Part shown: positions 23,675-31,824 of the stretch, piece by piece
Position numbering within the stretch: the stretch's first letter is position 1
Layout of the letters: the number at the start of each line of letters is the position of its first letter
Assembly (NCBI GenBank): GCA_022711465.1
Contig: JAKLEZ010000026.1
Location: 17,691-81,690 of the forward strand
Direction of reading: 5' to 3'
DNA from: Planctomycetota bacterium
Lineage (GTDB): Bacteria > Planctomycetota > Phycisphaerae > UBA1845 > PWPN01
DNA length: 64,000 nucleotides
Notes under the pieces: model-generated
The model's database searches: none
The model's input: the letters and a program-made list of their open reading frames with translations, nothing else
What the model was told of the DNA's origin: nothing
Translations under genes and position numbers: made by a program

Positions 23675-25786
23675 ATGGAAACAATCAGAGTTGAAACAGA
23701 AGTCGGTGGTCGCAAGCTCATCCTGGAGACGGGCAAGATCGCCAAGCAGGCCGACGGGGCGGTGATGGTCAGCTACGGAGACAGTGTTGTTCTGGGCACG
23801 GCGGTTCGTGCCGTTCCCCGGGAGGGGATCGACTTTTTCCCGCTGACGGTGGATTACCGGGAGAAGGCGTATGCCGCGGGCAAGTTTCCCGGGGGTTTCT
23901 TCAAGCGGGAGGGACGGCCGACGAGCAAGGAAATCCTGACGATGCGGATGATTGACCGGCCGATCCGCCCGTTGTTTCCCGAGGGTTTCATGGACGAGAT
24001 CCAGATTCAGTGTTTTGTGCTGGCGGCCGACCCGACGCTGGACTCGGACATTTCCGCGATTGTGTCGGGTTCGGCGGCTCTGTCGCTGAGTTCGGTTCCG
24101 TTTGAAGGGCCGATTGGTGCGGTGCGTGTTGGCCGGGTGGAGGGGCAGCTGATCATCAACCCGACGTACGAGCAGCTAGAGGTTTCCGACCTAGACATGA
24201 TTCTGGCCGGTCACAAGGATGCGGTGAACATGATCGAGGTGGGTGCCCGGGAGATCAGTGAGGAGGTTGCGGCCGAGGCGATTGCCTTTGGTTACGAGTC
24301 GATCAAGGCGATCTGCGGGGCGATTGCGGAGTTGCGGGAGAAGGCGGGCAAGGAGCGGACCTGGACGCCGCCGGAACCGAACACGGAGTTGGCCCGGCTG
24401 GCGCGGGAGAAGGGGTACGATGAGTGCGTCAAGCGGCGTCGGATTGTGGGGAAGCTCGAACGGCAGGCGGCGATGAAGGAGTTGTACGATTCGGTGATGG
24501 ACGAGTTGTCGCCGAAGGACGCGGAGAAGCCGCTGTTTGAGCGGAATGCGGTGTTCAATGCGTTGCAGAAGATCGAGGAGGAAGTGATCACCGATCTGGT
24601 GCTGAGTACGGGCCGGCGGACGGACGGGCGTGGGCCGACGGATCTTCGGGAGATCAGTGGCGAGGTGGGTTTGTTGCCGCGGACTCACGGTTCGGCCCTG
24701 TTCACGCGTGGGGAGACTCAGGCGATAGTGGTGACGACCCTGGGTACGGCGCGGGACGAGCAGATCATTGACGGGCTGGCGGAGGAGTATCGGCGCAAGT
24801 TCATGCTGCACTACAACTTCCCGCCGTTCTGCGTGGGCGAGGCCCGGCGGATCAGCGGCCCTGGTCGCCGGGAGATTGGGCATGGCGCTTTAGCGGAGCG
24901 GTCATTGGAGGCGGTGCTTCCGAATGTTGAGCAGTTTCCGTACACGATCCGGGTGGTGAGCGAGATCACGGAATCGAACGGTTCGAGCTCGATGGCGAGT
25001 GTCTGCGGGGGCACGCTGGCGCTGATGGACGCGGGGGTACCCATTTCCCAGCCGGTAGCGGGCATTTCGATTGGCAGTTTCCACAACGATGAGCAGCGGA
25101 TGCTCGTGACGGACATCATAGGCGAGGAGGACCACTTTGGGGACATGGATTTCAAGGTTGCGGGGACGCAGCGGGGCATTACGGGAATTCAGTTGGACTT
25201 GAAGGAGCGGGGAATTTCTCAGGAGACGATCGTAGCGGTACTGGCCCAGGCCAAGGCCGCCCGGATCCAGATACTGCGGAAGATGCTGGCCGTGCTTTCG
25301 CGTCCCCGGAAAGAAATCAGCCGGTACGCACCGCGGATCTTGACGATGAAGATCAATCCTGAGAAAATCGGGGCTGTCATCGGGCCAGGCGGCAAGGGTA
25401 TCCGGGGCATCGAGGGGACGACCGGTGCCACGATCGATATCGAGGACGATGGCAGTGTGACCATTTCTTGTTTAGAGATGGATGGCGCCCTCAAAGCACG
25501 AGAGATGATCGAACTGATCACGGAGGGTGTCAAAGTTGGGACGATCTGCACCGGGCGAGTGACCAGCGTCAAGGATTTTGGCGCATTCATTGAAGTCGCG
25601 CCCGGACAAGACGGGCTGTGCCATATCAGCGAACTGTCGGACGGGTTTGTCAAGTCGGTGAATGAAGTTTGCCGTGTCGGCGACCAAGTGCGTGTCAAGG
25701 TCATCGCCGTCGACGATCAGGGACGGATCAAGTTAAGCCGCAAGGTTTTGCTCCTTGAGGAAGCGGCCGAGGCGAAGAAACAGTAG
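23675..25786 (+). CDS. pnp: Polyribonucleotide nucleotidyltransferase (PNPase)
   Basis: This 703-residue phosphorolytic 3'-5' exoribonuclease works in mRNA decay and the degradosome. Domain order: first RNase PH core at about 1-215 (YREKAYAAGKFPGGFFKREGRP, MRMIDRPIRPLFPEGF); a helical linker at about 215-310; a second, catalytic RNase PH core at about 310-545 (RTDGRGPTDLREISGEVGLL, GSALFTRGETQAIV, SITESNGSSSMASVCG-type segment, GEEDHFGDMDFKVAGT); a KH domain at about 550-615 (KIGAVIGPGGKGIRGIEGTT); and an S1 domain at about 620-695 (VTSVKDFGAFIEVAPGQDG). The length is normal. It lies in the conserved position after rpsO. Confidence 0.98.
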   Translation: METIRVETEVGGRKLILETGKIAKQADGAVMVSYGDSVVLGTAVRAVPREGIDFFPLTVDYREKAYAAGKFPGGFFKREGRPTSKEILTMRMIDRPIRPLFPEGFMDEIQIQCFVLAADPTLDSDISAIVSGSAALSLSSVPFEGPIGAVRVGRVEGQLIINPTYEQLEVSDLDMILAGHKDAVNMIEVGAREISEEVAAEAIAFGYESIKAICGAIAELREKAGKERTWTPPEPNTELARLAREKGYDECVKRRRIVGKLERQAAMKELYDSVMDELSPKDAEKPLFERNAVFNALQKIEEEVITDLVLSTGRRTDGRGPTDLREISGEVGLLPRTHGSALFTRGETQAIVVTTLGTARDEQIIDGLAEEYRRKFMLHYNFPPFCVGEARRISGPGRREIGHGALAERSLEAVLPNVEQFPYTIRVVSEITESNGSSSMASVCGGTLALMDAGVPISQPVAGISIGSFHNDEQRMLVTDIIGEEDHFGDMDFKVAGTQRGITGIQLDLKERGISQETIVAVLAQAKAARIQILRKMLAVLSRPRKEISRYAPRILTMKINPEKIGAVIGPGGKGIRGIEGTTGATIDIEDDGSVTISCLEMDGALKAREMIELITEGVKVGTICTGRVTSVKDFGAFIEVAPGQDGLCHISELSDGFVKSVNEVCRVGDQVRVKVIAVDDQGRIKLSRKVLLLEEAAEAKKQ

Positions 25787-25828
25787 CGCACGAAGCCCAT
25801 CTGTGCCGGCGCGGCGGAGGAGTCTGCC

Positions 25829-26059
25829 ATGGACGTCGGTACGGTCAAATGGTTCGACAGCAAGAAGGGCTTTGGTTTCATCAAGGGCCACGAGGAAGGG
25901 CACGACATTTTCGTGCACTATTCCAGCATTGAAGGCGACGGTTTCCGCAGCCTGAAGAATGGTGAGCCGGTCGAGTACGAGTTGATCGAGTCCGCCAAGG
26001 GGCTCCAAGCCCAGCATGTTCGACCACGGAAGGGCATGACCTCGACCGTGGCGTCGTGA
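25829..26059 (+). CDS. Cold-shock domain protein (CspA family)
   Basis: This 76-residue single cold-shock domain protein has GTVKWFDSKKGFGFIKG (RNP1 KGFGFI) and HDIFVHYSSIEGDGFRSL (RNP2 DIFVHYS), then EPVEYELIESAKGLQAQHVR. It binds single-stranded nucleic acid as an RNA chaperone. The start ATG at 25829 has GGCGGAGGAG about 8 nt upstream. It follows pnp by 42 bp, which makes co-transcription with the RNA-decay enzyme plausible. The last ten residues (GMTSTVAS) form a short non-conserved tail. Confidence 0.95.
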   Translation: MDVGTVKWFDSKKGFGFIKGHEEGHDIFVHYSSIEGDGFRSLKNGEPVEYELIESAKGLQAQHVRPRKGMTSTVAS

Positions 26060-26278
26060 GCAGGGACAGGTGTTGTGGGCGGATGGGGTGTCCGGGGTGT
26101 TCCAGGCCCTCGAGCCCGCGGGAGCGGTGCGAGCCACTTCGGTGATCAGGGGCGATGTGGCGAGCGTACTCGGGTTCACCGGGTACTTAACCTTTAACCT
26201 CGTTTGTTTTAAGATGGTTTCACTTCTGCGCGGGGTCCGAAGCTTGCGCGGAATGTGGATGGTGTCTGGCAGGTTCGC

Positions 26279-27646
26279 ATGGGTGAGACGGCTTTCATTC
26301 TGATTGTCGAGGACGATGGCGGGCACGCGGAAGCCCTGGCCAACGGGCTGCGTGAGCAAGGGCACGCCTGCCGTGTGGTCCAGTCGGCGGCGGAGGCCTT
26401 GGAGAGCCTGCACAGCCGGCAGCCTGACGTCATCCTGGCCGAGAAGCAGCTTCTTCAGGCGGAAGGCAACGGCAGCGTGTTGAGGGAATCCGAGCGGCTG
26501 GCTCCGGACGCGGAGATCATCCTCATGGCCCCGGAGGAGGAGGCTCACGTTCCCGGGGGCGAGATCCACGAAGGCCAGAACCGGGTGTTTCAGGTTGTGG
26601 CCAAGCCGGTGTCGTTCGAGGACATTCAGGGCGTGATTCACCGCGCCGCTGAGCTGGCCAAGCGGCACCGTGCTGATCGAGCCCTGAAGGAGCAGGCCGA
26701 GCGTCGTTTCGAGTTCGAGGGAATAGTGACGGGCAACGGCCACATGATGCGGATCATCCGCATGATCCAGCGGGTTGCCAACAGCAAGCTGACGGTGCTC
26801 ATTCTTGGGGAGTCGGGCACTGGGAAGGAGCTTGTCGCCCAGGCGATTCACCGTCACTCTCCGCGTACCCGGAAGCCTTACCGGGCCATCAACTGTGCCG
26901 GCCTCAACGAGAACCTGCTGGAGAGCCAGCTTTTCGGCCACGTCAAAGGTGCTTTCACGGGAGCGGTCAGTGATCACAAGGGTCTGTTTGAGGTCGTGGA
27001 TGGAGGGACGCTGTTTCTGGACGAAGTGGGCGACATGCCCATTCCCATGCAGGCCAAGCTGCTGAGGACGCTGGAGAACGGGGAGATTCTTCCGGTCGGT
27101 GGCAACGAGATACGCCGGGTGGATGTCCGGGTGGTAGCCGCCACTCGGCGTGACATTCGCGAGATGGTGGAGAAGCACACCTTCCGGGACGATCTGTTTT
27201 ACCGGCTGAATCAGGCGATGATTCGCATTCCCCCGCTTCGGGAGCGGCGTGACGACATTCCGTTGCTGATCGAGCATTTTCTGAATGACGCGGCCAAGGT
27301 TCACGACAAGCCAGCCACTTCGATTTCGCCTGAGGTTGTCCGCAAGCTGACCGGGTCCCAGTGGCCGGGCAACATTCGCGAGCTGCGGAGCGTCATTGAC
27401 CAGATGGTGGTGCTGGCCGAGGGGCCGGAAATCACGGTTGACGATCTGCCGGAGCACATTCGTGGCAGCACGGACATTGTTCTCGCGGCGCTGCCGGGCA
27501 CGACCGGCCTGACCATGGAGCAGATGGAGAAGTTGCACATTGCCAGCACGCTGAAGCTCACGGGCGGGAATCGGGAGAAGACGGCCAAGATTCTGGGCAT
27601 CGGGGCCAGGACTTTGTACCGCAAGCTGCGTGAGTATGGCCTGTGA
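26279..27646 (+). CDS. Sigma-54-dependent transcriptional activator with an altered receiver domain
   Basis: This 455-residue NtrC-type protein has a receiver-like domain at about 1-125, an AAA+ domain at about 150-385 and a FIS-type HTH at the end (GGNREKTAKILGIGARTLYRKL). The ATPase has Walker A GESGTGKE, the sigma-54 contact loop GAFTGA, Walker B GGTLFLDEVGDM and the R-finger region LFYRLN. In the receiver the acidic pair VEDD is kept, but the phospho-acceptor site reads DVILAEKQL, with Glu for Asp. The switch Thr position reads ILMAPEE and the Lys is kept in VAKPV. The likely start is ATG 26279 (MGETAFILIVEDD), not the in-frame ATG at 26255. No histidine kinase is adjacent, so it is an orphan. 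Confidence 0.93.
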   Translation: MGETAFILIVEDDGGHAEALANGLREQGHACRVVQSAAEALESLHSRQPDVILAEKQLLQAEGNGSVLRESERLAPDAEIILMAPEEEAHVPGGEIHEGQNRVFQVVAKPVSFEDIQGVIHRAAELAKRHRADRALKEQAERRFEFEGIVTGNGHMMRIIRMIQRVANSKLTVLILGESGTGKELVAQAIHRHSPRTRKPYRAINCAGLNENLLESQLFGHVKGAFTGAVSDHKGLFEVVDGGTLFLDEVGDMPIPMQAKLLRTLENGEILPVGGNEIRRVDVRVVAATRRDIREMVEKHTFRDDLFYRLNQAMIRIPPLRERRDDIPLLIEHFLNDAAKVHDKPATSISPEVVRKLTGSQWPGNIRELRSVIDQMVVLAEGPEITVDDLPEHIRGSTDIVLAALPGTTGLTMEQMEKLHIASTLKLTGGNREKTAKILGIGARTLYRKLREYGL

Positions 27647-27696
27647 GGCGGGCGGAGCAAGGATGACGGGGCCGGGGTGTGTCCGGTGTCGTCAGG

Positions 27697-28200
27697 TCAG
27701 CGGCGGCCGCCAAAAGACTCCCAGTGAATCACCTGGTCCAGGGTCCGTTTCTGGGGGGCAGGCATGTCGACGGGGTATCCAAGGGCGATGAGGGAGACGA
27801 GCCGCATCTTGTCGGGGGCGTCGACCAGTTTGGTGATTTCGTGGGCGTAGGGCTTCTTGTCGCCGGCGACCCAGCAGGAGCCCAGGCCGAGGGCCCGAGC
27901 GGCGTTTAGCATATTGGTGGTGGCCGCACTGCCGTCCTCCAGGAAGTAGCGGGTCTGCTTGGCGAGGACGACGATGCAGACGGGGGCCTCGGCGATGAAC
28001 TTGCCGTATTCGGCGATGGCGGCGAGCTGGGCTCGTCTGGCCGGATCGGTGACGACCACGAACTCCCAGGGCTGGACGTTTCGCGCGGTGGGAGCCAGGC
28101 GGCCGGCATTCACGATTTGTTCGATGGTCTCAGCGGCCACGGGATCGGGCAGGTAGCGGCGGACGCTCCGCCGGGTGGTCAAGGCCTCAATCGCATCCAT
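27697..28200 (-). CDS. Nitroreductase-family protein (FMN-dependent)
   Basis: This 167-residue protein opens with MDAIEALTTRRSVRRYLPDP, the RRSxRxY FMN-binding start of nitroreductases. LAPTARNVQPWEFVVVTDP, ARALGLGSCWVAGDKKPYA and VSLIALGYPVDMPAPQKRTL follow. Members are homodimeric flavoproteins that use NAD(P)H to reduce nitro compounds, quinones or other electrophiles. ATG 28200 was chosen because it gives the canonical N-terminus; the in-frame extension upstream has no family similarity. It converges with the sigma-54 activator (50 bp gap). The physiological substrate cannot be assigned. Confidence 0.9.
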   Translation of the reverse strand: MDAIEALTTRRSVRRYLPDPVAAETIEQIVNAGRLAPTARNVQPWEFVVVTDPARRAQLAAIAEYGKFIAEAPVCIVVLAKQTRYFLEDGSAATTNMLNAARALGLGSCWVAGDKKPYAHEITKLVDAPDKMRLVSLIALGYPVDMPAPQKRTLDQVIHWESFGGRR

Positions 28201-28370
28201 GTCGAGTCTCCAGAAGCGGGTTGCCGGCTTCCCTCGTCGAGCGTTCGACGGAGGGGAAGCGGCGTAGTGGTGAAGACAGGGGACCAGTATACAGATGAAT
28301 GGTCCTGCGGGAAGGTCGGCGGGCAATTAACTTGGCGATTGGGCGTTTGGACGTTTCGTGGTCTCGGCTC

Positions 28371-28414
28371 AGAAGCGCAGGGCTTCTCCTTGAGAAGCGC
28401 AGGGCTTCTCCTTG
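28371..28414. repeat. Two perfect tandem copies of a 22-bp hairpin repeat
   Basis: The 22 bases at 28371-28392 are repeated exactly at 28393-28414. Each copy contains AGAAGC-GCAGG-GCTTCT, a 6-bp stem with a 5-base loop. It lies in the 240-bp spacer between the nitroreductase and CBM48 genes, just downstream of the latter's stop, and could form paired mRNA hairpins. Confidence 0.8.
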
Positions 28415-28440
28415 ATGGGGCTGAGGGGGTGTTTCGTCTT

Positions 28441-28812
28441 TCATGCAGCGGGCTGGGCCAGTCTTCGTGACGCGGAAGCCGGACGACGCACCTTGCGGGC
28501 AGGGGGCTGGCACTTGGTCTTTGGCAAGGAAGCCGGCTTGGACGTCACCATGACGACGGAGTTCATGCCGTATGGGCCGTGCTCAAGGCCGAAAGCGGCG
28601 TAGTCCAGGAACCACTCTCCGTCGGCGAGGTACTTGAATTGGTAGGAACCTTCGGGCAAGGTCAGGCGGCAGGTCCACTCGCCGTTTTCGAGGCGGGCCA
28701 TGGGAAAGCCGGCGGAACTCCAGCCGTTGAAATCGCCGACGAGAAGGACTTGATTAGCCTCCGGTCTGAAGAACCGGAATTCGATCTCTCCTCCTGACAC
28801 CTGGCAGACCAT
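28441..28812 (-). CDS. Small protein with a CBM48/AMPK-type glycogen-binding domain
   Basis: This 123-residue protein is almost entirely one carbohydrate-binding early-set domain: IEFRFFRPEANQVLLVGDFN, GWSSAGFPMARLENGEWTC, LTLPEGSYQFKYLADGEWFL and DYAAFGLEHGPYGMNSVVMV. The Trp, Asn and Gly positions are those of AMPK-beta and isoamylase N-domains, which bind glycogen or starch. A basic tail follows (KTKCQPPARKVRRPAS). The start ATG 28812 has AAGGAGG seven bases upstream. No catalytic domain is attached and no signal peptide is visible, so it is probably cytoplasmic. It might target glycogen or an enzyme partner; the partner is not in the window. Confidence 0.82.
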   Translation of the reverse strand: MVCQVSGGEIEFRFFRPEANQVLLVGDFNGWSSAGFPMARLENGEWTCRLTLPEGSYQFKYLADGEWFLDYAAFGLEHGPYGMNSVVMVTSKPASLPKTKCQPPARKVRRPASASRRLAQPAA

Positions 28813-29081
28813 GGGCAACCTCCTTGTCTTTCCCCGCACCTGCGCCTCTTCCATTGTAGCGCACGCCTTCGCGTTGGACACTCAGGAGCATCTGGTCAGG
28901 CAGGAACGCAAATGAGGAACTTCTGCTGAACCGGTCCCGACCGGATGCGACCTTGGACCGCAGCACTCTCCCATGGACGCAACCGGCACGCCGGCGCGCT
29001 CGCTCGCCAATCGCAGCAATCATACCACATTCTCGGACCTGGGGCAAATGAGAAAAGGAGAAACCTTGCACAAAGCGCAGG

Positions 29082-29978
29082 TTATGACCTCTTGAGGAAG
29101 CCAATGGTAGACTCCATGATGCGATTGCGGAGGGCGCGGGTGGTTTCGACCTTAGTCTGTTGCTGCAGGTCTCTCAGGTTGGCGAGGCAGTAGTGACAGC
29201 CCAGCCGTTCGAGGTGAAAAGCGATGTATGCTCGCCAATCCGGTTCCAAGGTGGCGAGGAGGTAAGCGCCGATGGTACTGCGTTTGAGGCAGCTGAGCCG
29301 CTGGGACTGCCAGATTTCGCTGAGGAGGAGGTCGGGGGGATCGGAGTCGAAGCCGGAGGTGCCGCGCAGGACGCGATCGCGGATGCGACCCAGGCAGCGG
29401 TGCTTGATGAGGGCCACGTGTTTCTCGTCCAGGCCGACCACGTCGGCCACGTCCTTGTTGCGGAGCTGGCAGTAGAAGATCATCTCCACGACCTGGAGAT
29501 CGCGGAAGTTGCCCGATTCCTTGTAGCCGTCGAGGAGTTCGCGGAGCGCCGTGGTCAGGAGTTGCCGCTGTTGATGATGCTGTTCGTCACGGCGGACGTA
29601 CCAGCTGGCCGTGGCCACGGAGTCGGCCATCTGGATATCCGAGCCCTGCTGTGCGTCCCCCGAGTCTCCCTTGAGGACGTCCACGAGGAGGCACGCGTTG
29701 TCCTTACGGCCGCGGAAGGCATCGATGATCTTGTGCCGGAGGATGGTGAAGAGGAAGGTCTCGAGGCCGGCCTGTCGGCGGTAGTTGGGCAGGGCTTTGA
29801 GGAAACTGATGAAGGTATCCTGGACCAAGTCTTCGGCATCGGCCGCCTGACGGACCTTCTGACGCGCAAAGGCCAAGAGCCGGCCCTGGTATCGGTCTAC
29901 GAGTTCGGACCAACCCTGGGCGGCGCCATGCCGGATCTGATCCAGCAAGTACTCGTCCGCCTGACTGAGTTCGCTCAT
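29082..29978 (-). CDS. ECF-type RNA polymerase sigma factor with a His/Cys C-terminal extension
   Basis: This 298-residue sigma factor has region 2 at about 20-95 (LVDRYQGRLLAFARQKVRQA, DAEDLVQDTFISFLKALPNY, TFLFTILRHKIIDAFRGR) and region 4 at about 165-215 (VEMIFYCQLRNKDVADVVGL, ALIKHRCLGRIRDRV). Unlike ordinary ECF factors (about 190 residues), it continues for another 90 residues. These include LSCLKRSTIGAYLLATLEPD and AFHLERLGCHYCLANL, a His-x5-Cys-x2-Cys arrangement reminiscent of zinc-binding anti-sigma domains. ATG 29978 (MSELSQADEY) is preferred to the in-frame start at 30020. Planctomycete ECF factors are known to be linked with Ser/Thr kinases; here the kinase is two genes upstream on the same strand. 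Confidence 0.88.
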   Translation of the reverse strand: MSELSQADEYLLDQIRHGAAQGWSELVDRYQGRLLAFARQKVRQAADAEDLVQDTFISFLKALPNYRRQAGLETFLFTILRHKIIDAFRGRKDNACLLVDVLKGDSGDAQQGSDIQMADSVATASWYVRRDEQHHQQRQLLTTALRELLDGYKESGNFRDLQVVEMIFYCQLRNKDVADVVGLDEKHVALIKHRCLGRIRDRVLRGTSGFDSDPPDLLLSEIWQSQRLSCLKRSTIGAYLLATLEPDWRAYIAFHLERLGCHYCLANLRDLQQQTKVETTRALRNRIMESTIGFLKRS

Positions 29979-29988
29979 CTCGGGGGCA

Positions 29989-31824
29989 TTATGCCACACA
30001 CAATAGAATGACCACAACACCTATGACTGCGGCGACACCGGCCGCGGTCCGCATCACCCAGAGGTAGTAACCCCGGGTCGCCGCGTTCAAGATCAAATAC
30101 ACGACGAAGATCAGGGCCAGGAGGGCCAGACTGGATTTGACGCTTCGGCCCCAGGTTTCGCGCACCTGGTCGACGTGCCGGTAGTACCGATCGGCCAGCT
30201 TCTGGAGCTGCTCCGGGGGCAGCTTGACGAGGACGGCGCGACGATAGACTTTACCGTAGGGGCGTTCGAAGCCCTGGTTGAACTCGGTTTTGACGAGCGA
30301 ACCGCTCTGCAGCTCGCCGGTGATCTGGTTCATGAGCCAGCCTGGTCGTTCGGCGAAGACCGAGACCGGCGTATATCGCCCGGTTCTGGCGATGTAGTCG
30401 CGCAAGTGCCGTTCGACGCCTTCGGCGGCCCGCTGGAAGGCGTCGGCCCGTGCCTGGTCTTCGGTCGGCCACAGCTGATCCGATTCGCCCAGCACCCATG
30501 TGCCCGGACCCTGCTGGGTCCACCGGGTGAAGTCCTCGGTCCATGGGGCGTTGACGAATCGTGCGGTGCGGACCAGCTCGCCACCCTGGGTGCGCAGGGT
30601 CAGCCGAATCTCGCCGACCTCGCTGTTCGCCGACTGCTCGGCGGGCAGGTCCCTGGTAGTCACGAACCGCATGGTCATGGCACCCGGGGTGGGTGCCGGA
30701 AGCGGGGCGGGTGCGGAAGTGATTTCGCGCACCGAATCTACTGTCACATGGAGGGGTACTCCTGGCGGGCGCGACGGTGACCTCACCGACGCGGCCAGTG
30801 TCACCTGCTGCGTGATCTGCTGGGTCATGCGGTCCAGGATAGCGCCGTTGAGGTCCTGGGACACGGAGAGATGGACGACGCGCAGGGTCTCATTGGGCAT
30901 GAGTTCGGCCAGGAACTGGTTCAGGGAATGGCGAGCGAGGGCCACGGCGGCGGACTGCTTGGACGGATACAAGTCGGCCTCGAAAGCATGCTGTTCGCTG
31001 GGCGTCCACTCTACCGCGGTGACGGGGCCGGTGGAGCGGGAGCCATTTCCTGTGATCTGGCTCCGGGCCCGCTCGGCTTCGCGGCTGGCCTGCTGCCGCA
31101 TCGCGGCGGCCTTGGCCCGGACGTCGTTACGAATTGCGGTGGCGTCTTGGGAGGCCCGCTCTCGAAGGGTTGCGCCGTCCAGACTCAATTCCTCGCGGAC
31201 ACTCTCGCCCAGGCGGATACGCTCATGCGAAGCGCTCATTCGGAAGGCAAAGAGGGAGAAGAAGAGCAGGAGGAAGATGCCGGCCAGAACGCCGATGACG
31301 ATCCGCCCGGGCCGGCGCGATCGGACGAAGAGAGCAACTAGTCCGGCGATGACCGCGAGGAGGATGATCAGAGCGAGAATCGCGAGGTTCATGCGTGTAC
31401 CTCCCACGGCGCCCGTGGGCAGGGGGCCGTGGTTGAATCCGAAATGCTCGCTGCCCGGGAACCTGGGCAGGTCCGGGGCCGGCGGGGCCACGGGCATCTG
31501 CGGAACTGCGGGCACGGGCGGTTCCAGGCTGGGTGGAGCGGGGAGGATCGTGTTGTCGGACGGATAGCTGGTTCCTTCGATGGTCACGCTCATCGGCCCG
31601 ATGGTGGAGTGGACGGTACTGGCCGGCACGGATGAGACGTGACTGGCGTATGGCATGGCCACGAACCACAGCAGGCCCATGGTCACAGCGACGACCAGGA
31701 CGACGCCGAGGGCGGTGCGGGCTTTCTGGGGGCCGATGACCAGGATGACCGCTCCGACGATCACGCCGATGACGAGCAACTCCAGGGCCCCGGGCATTCC
31801 GACCATGCTGAAGCTCGAGGTCAT
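29989..31824 (-). CDS. Multi-pass membrane protein of unknown function, linked to the kinase
   Basis: I do not recognise this 611-residue protein. It has two N-terminal helices (GALELLVIGVIVGAVILVIG and TALGVVLVVAVTMGLLWFVA), the first faintly like a TatA helix. A Pro-rich segment follows (about 90-125), then two more helices near 145-195, a heptad-like stretch (LSLDGATLRERASQDA, KAAAMRQQASREAERARSQI), a soluble domain of about 300 residues and two C-terminal helices. ATG 31824 overlaps the kinase stop as ATGA, so the proteins are made together; longer in-frame starts lie inside the kinase gene. The ECF gene begins 10 bp downstream. Context suggests a membrane partner in kinase-to-sigma signalling. 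Confidence 0.8.
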   Translation of the reverse strand: MTSSFSMVGMPGALELLVIGVIVGAVILVIGPQKARTALGVVLVVAVTMGLLWFVAMPYASHVSSVPASTVHSTIGPMSVTIEGTSYPSDNTILPAPPSLEPPVPAVPQMPVAPPAPDLPRFPGSEHFGFNHGPLPTGAVGGTRMNLAILALIILLAVIAGLVALFVRSRRPGRIVIGVLAGIFLLLFFSLFAFRMSASHERIRLGESVREELSLDGATLRERASQDATAIRNDVRAKAAAMRQQASREAERARSQITGNGSRSTGPVTAVEWTPSEQHAFEADLYPSKQSAAVALARHSLNQFLAELMPNETLRVVHLSVSQDLNGAILDRMTQQITQQVTLAASVRSPSRPPGVPLHVTVDSVREITSAPAPLPAPTPGAMTMRFVTTRDLPAEQSANSEVGEIRLTLRTQGGELVRTARFVNAPWTEDFTRWTQQGPGTWVLGESDQLWPTEDQARADAFQRAAEGVERHLRDYIARTGRYTPVSVFAERPGWLMNQITGELQSGSLVKTEFNQGFERPYGKVYRRAVLVKLPPEQLQKLADRYYRHVDQVRETWGRSVKSSLALLALIFVVYLILNAATRGYYLWVMRTAAGVAAVIGVVVILLCVA

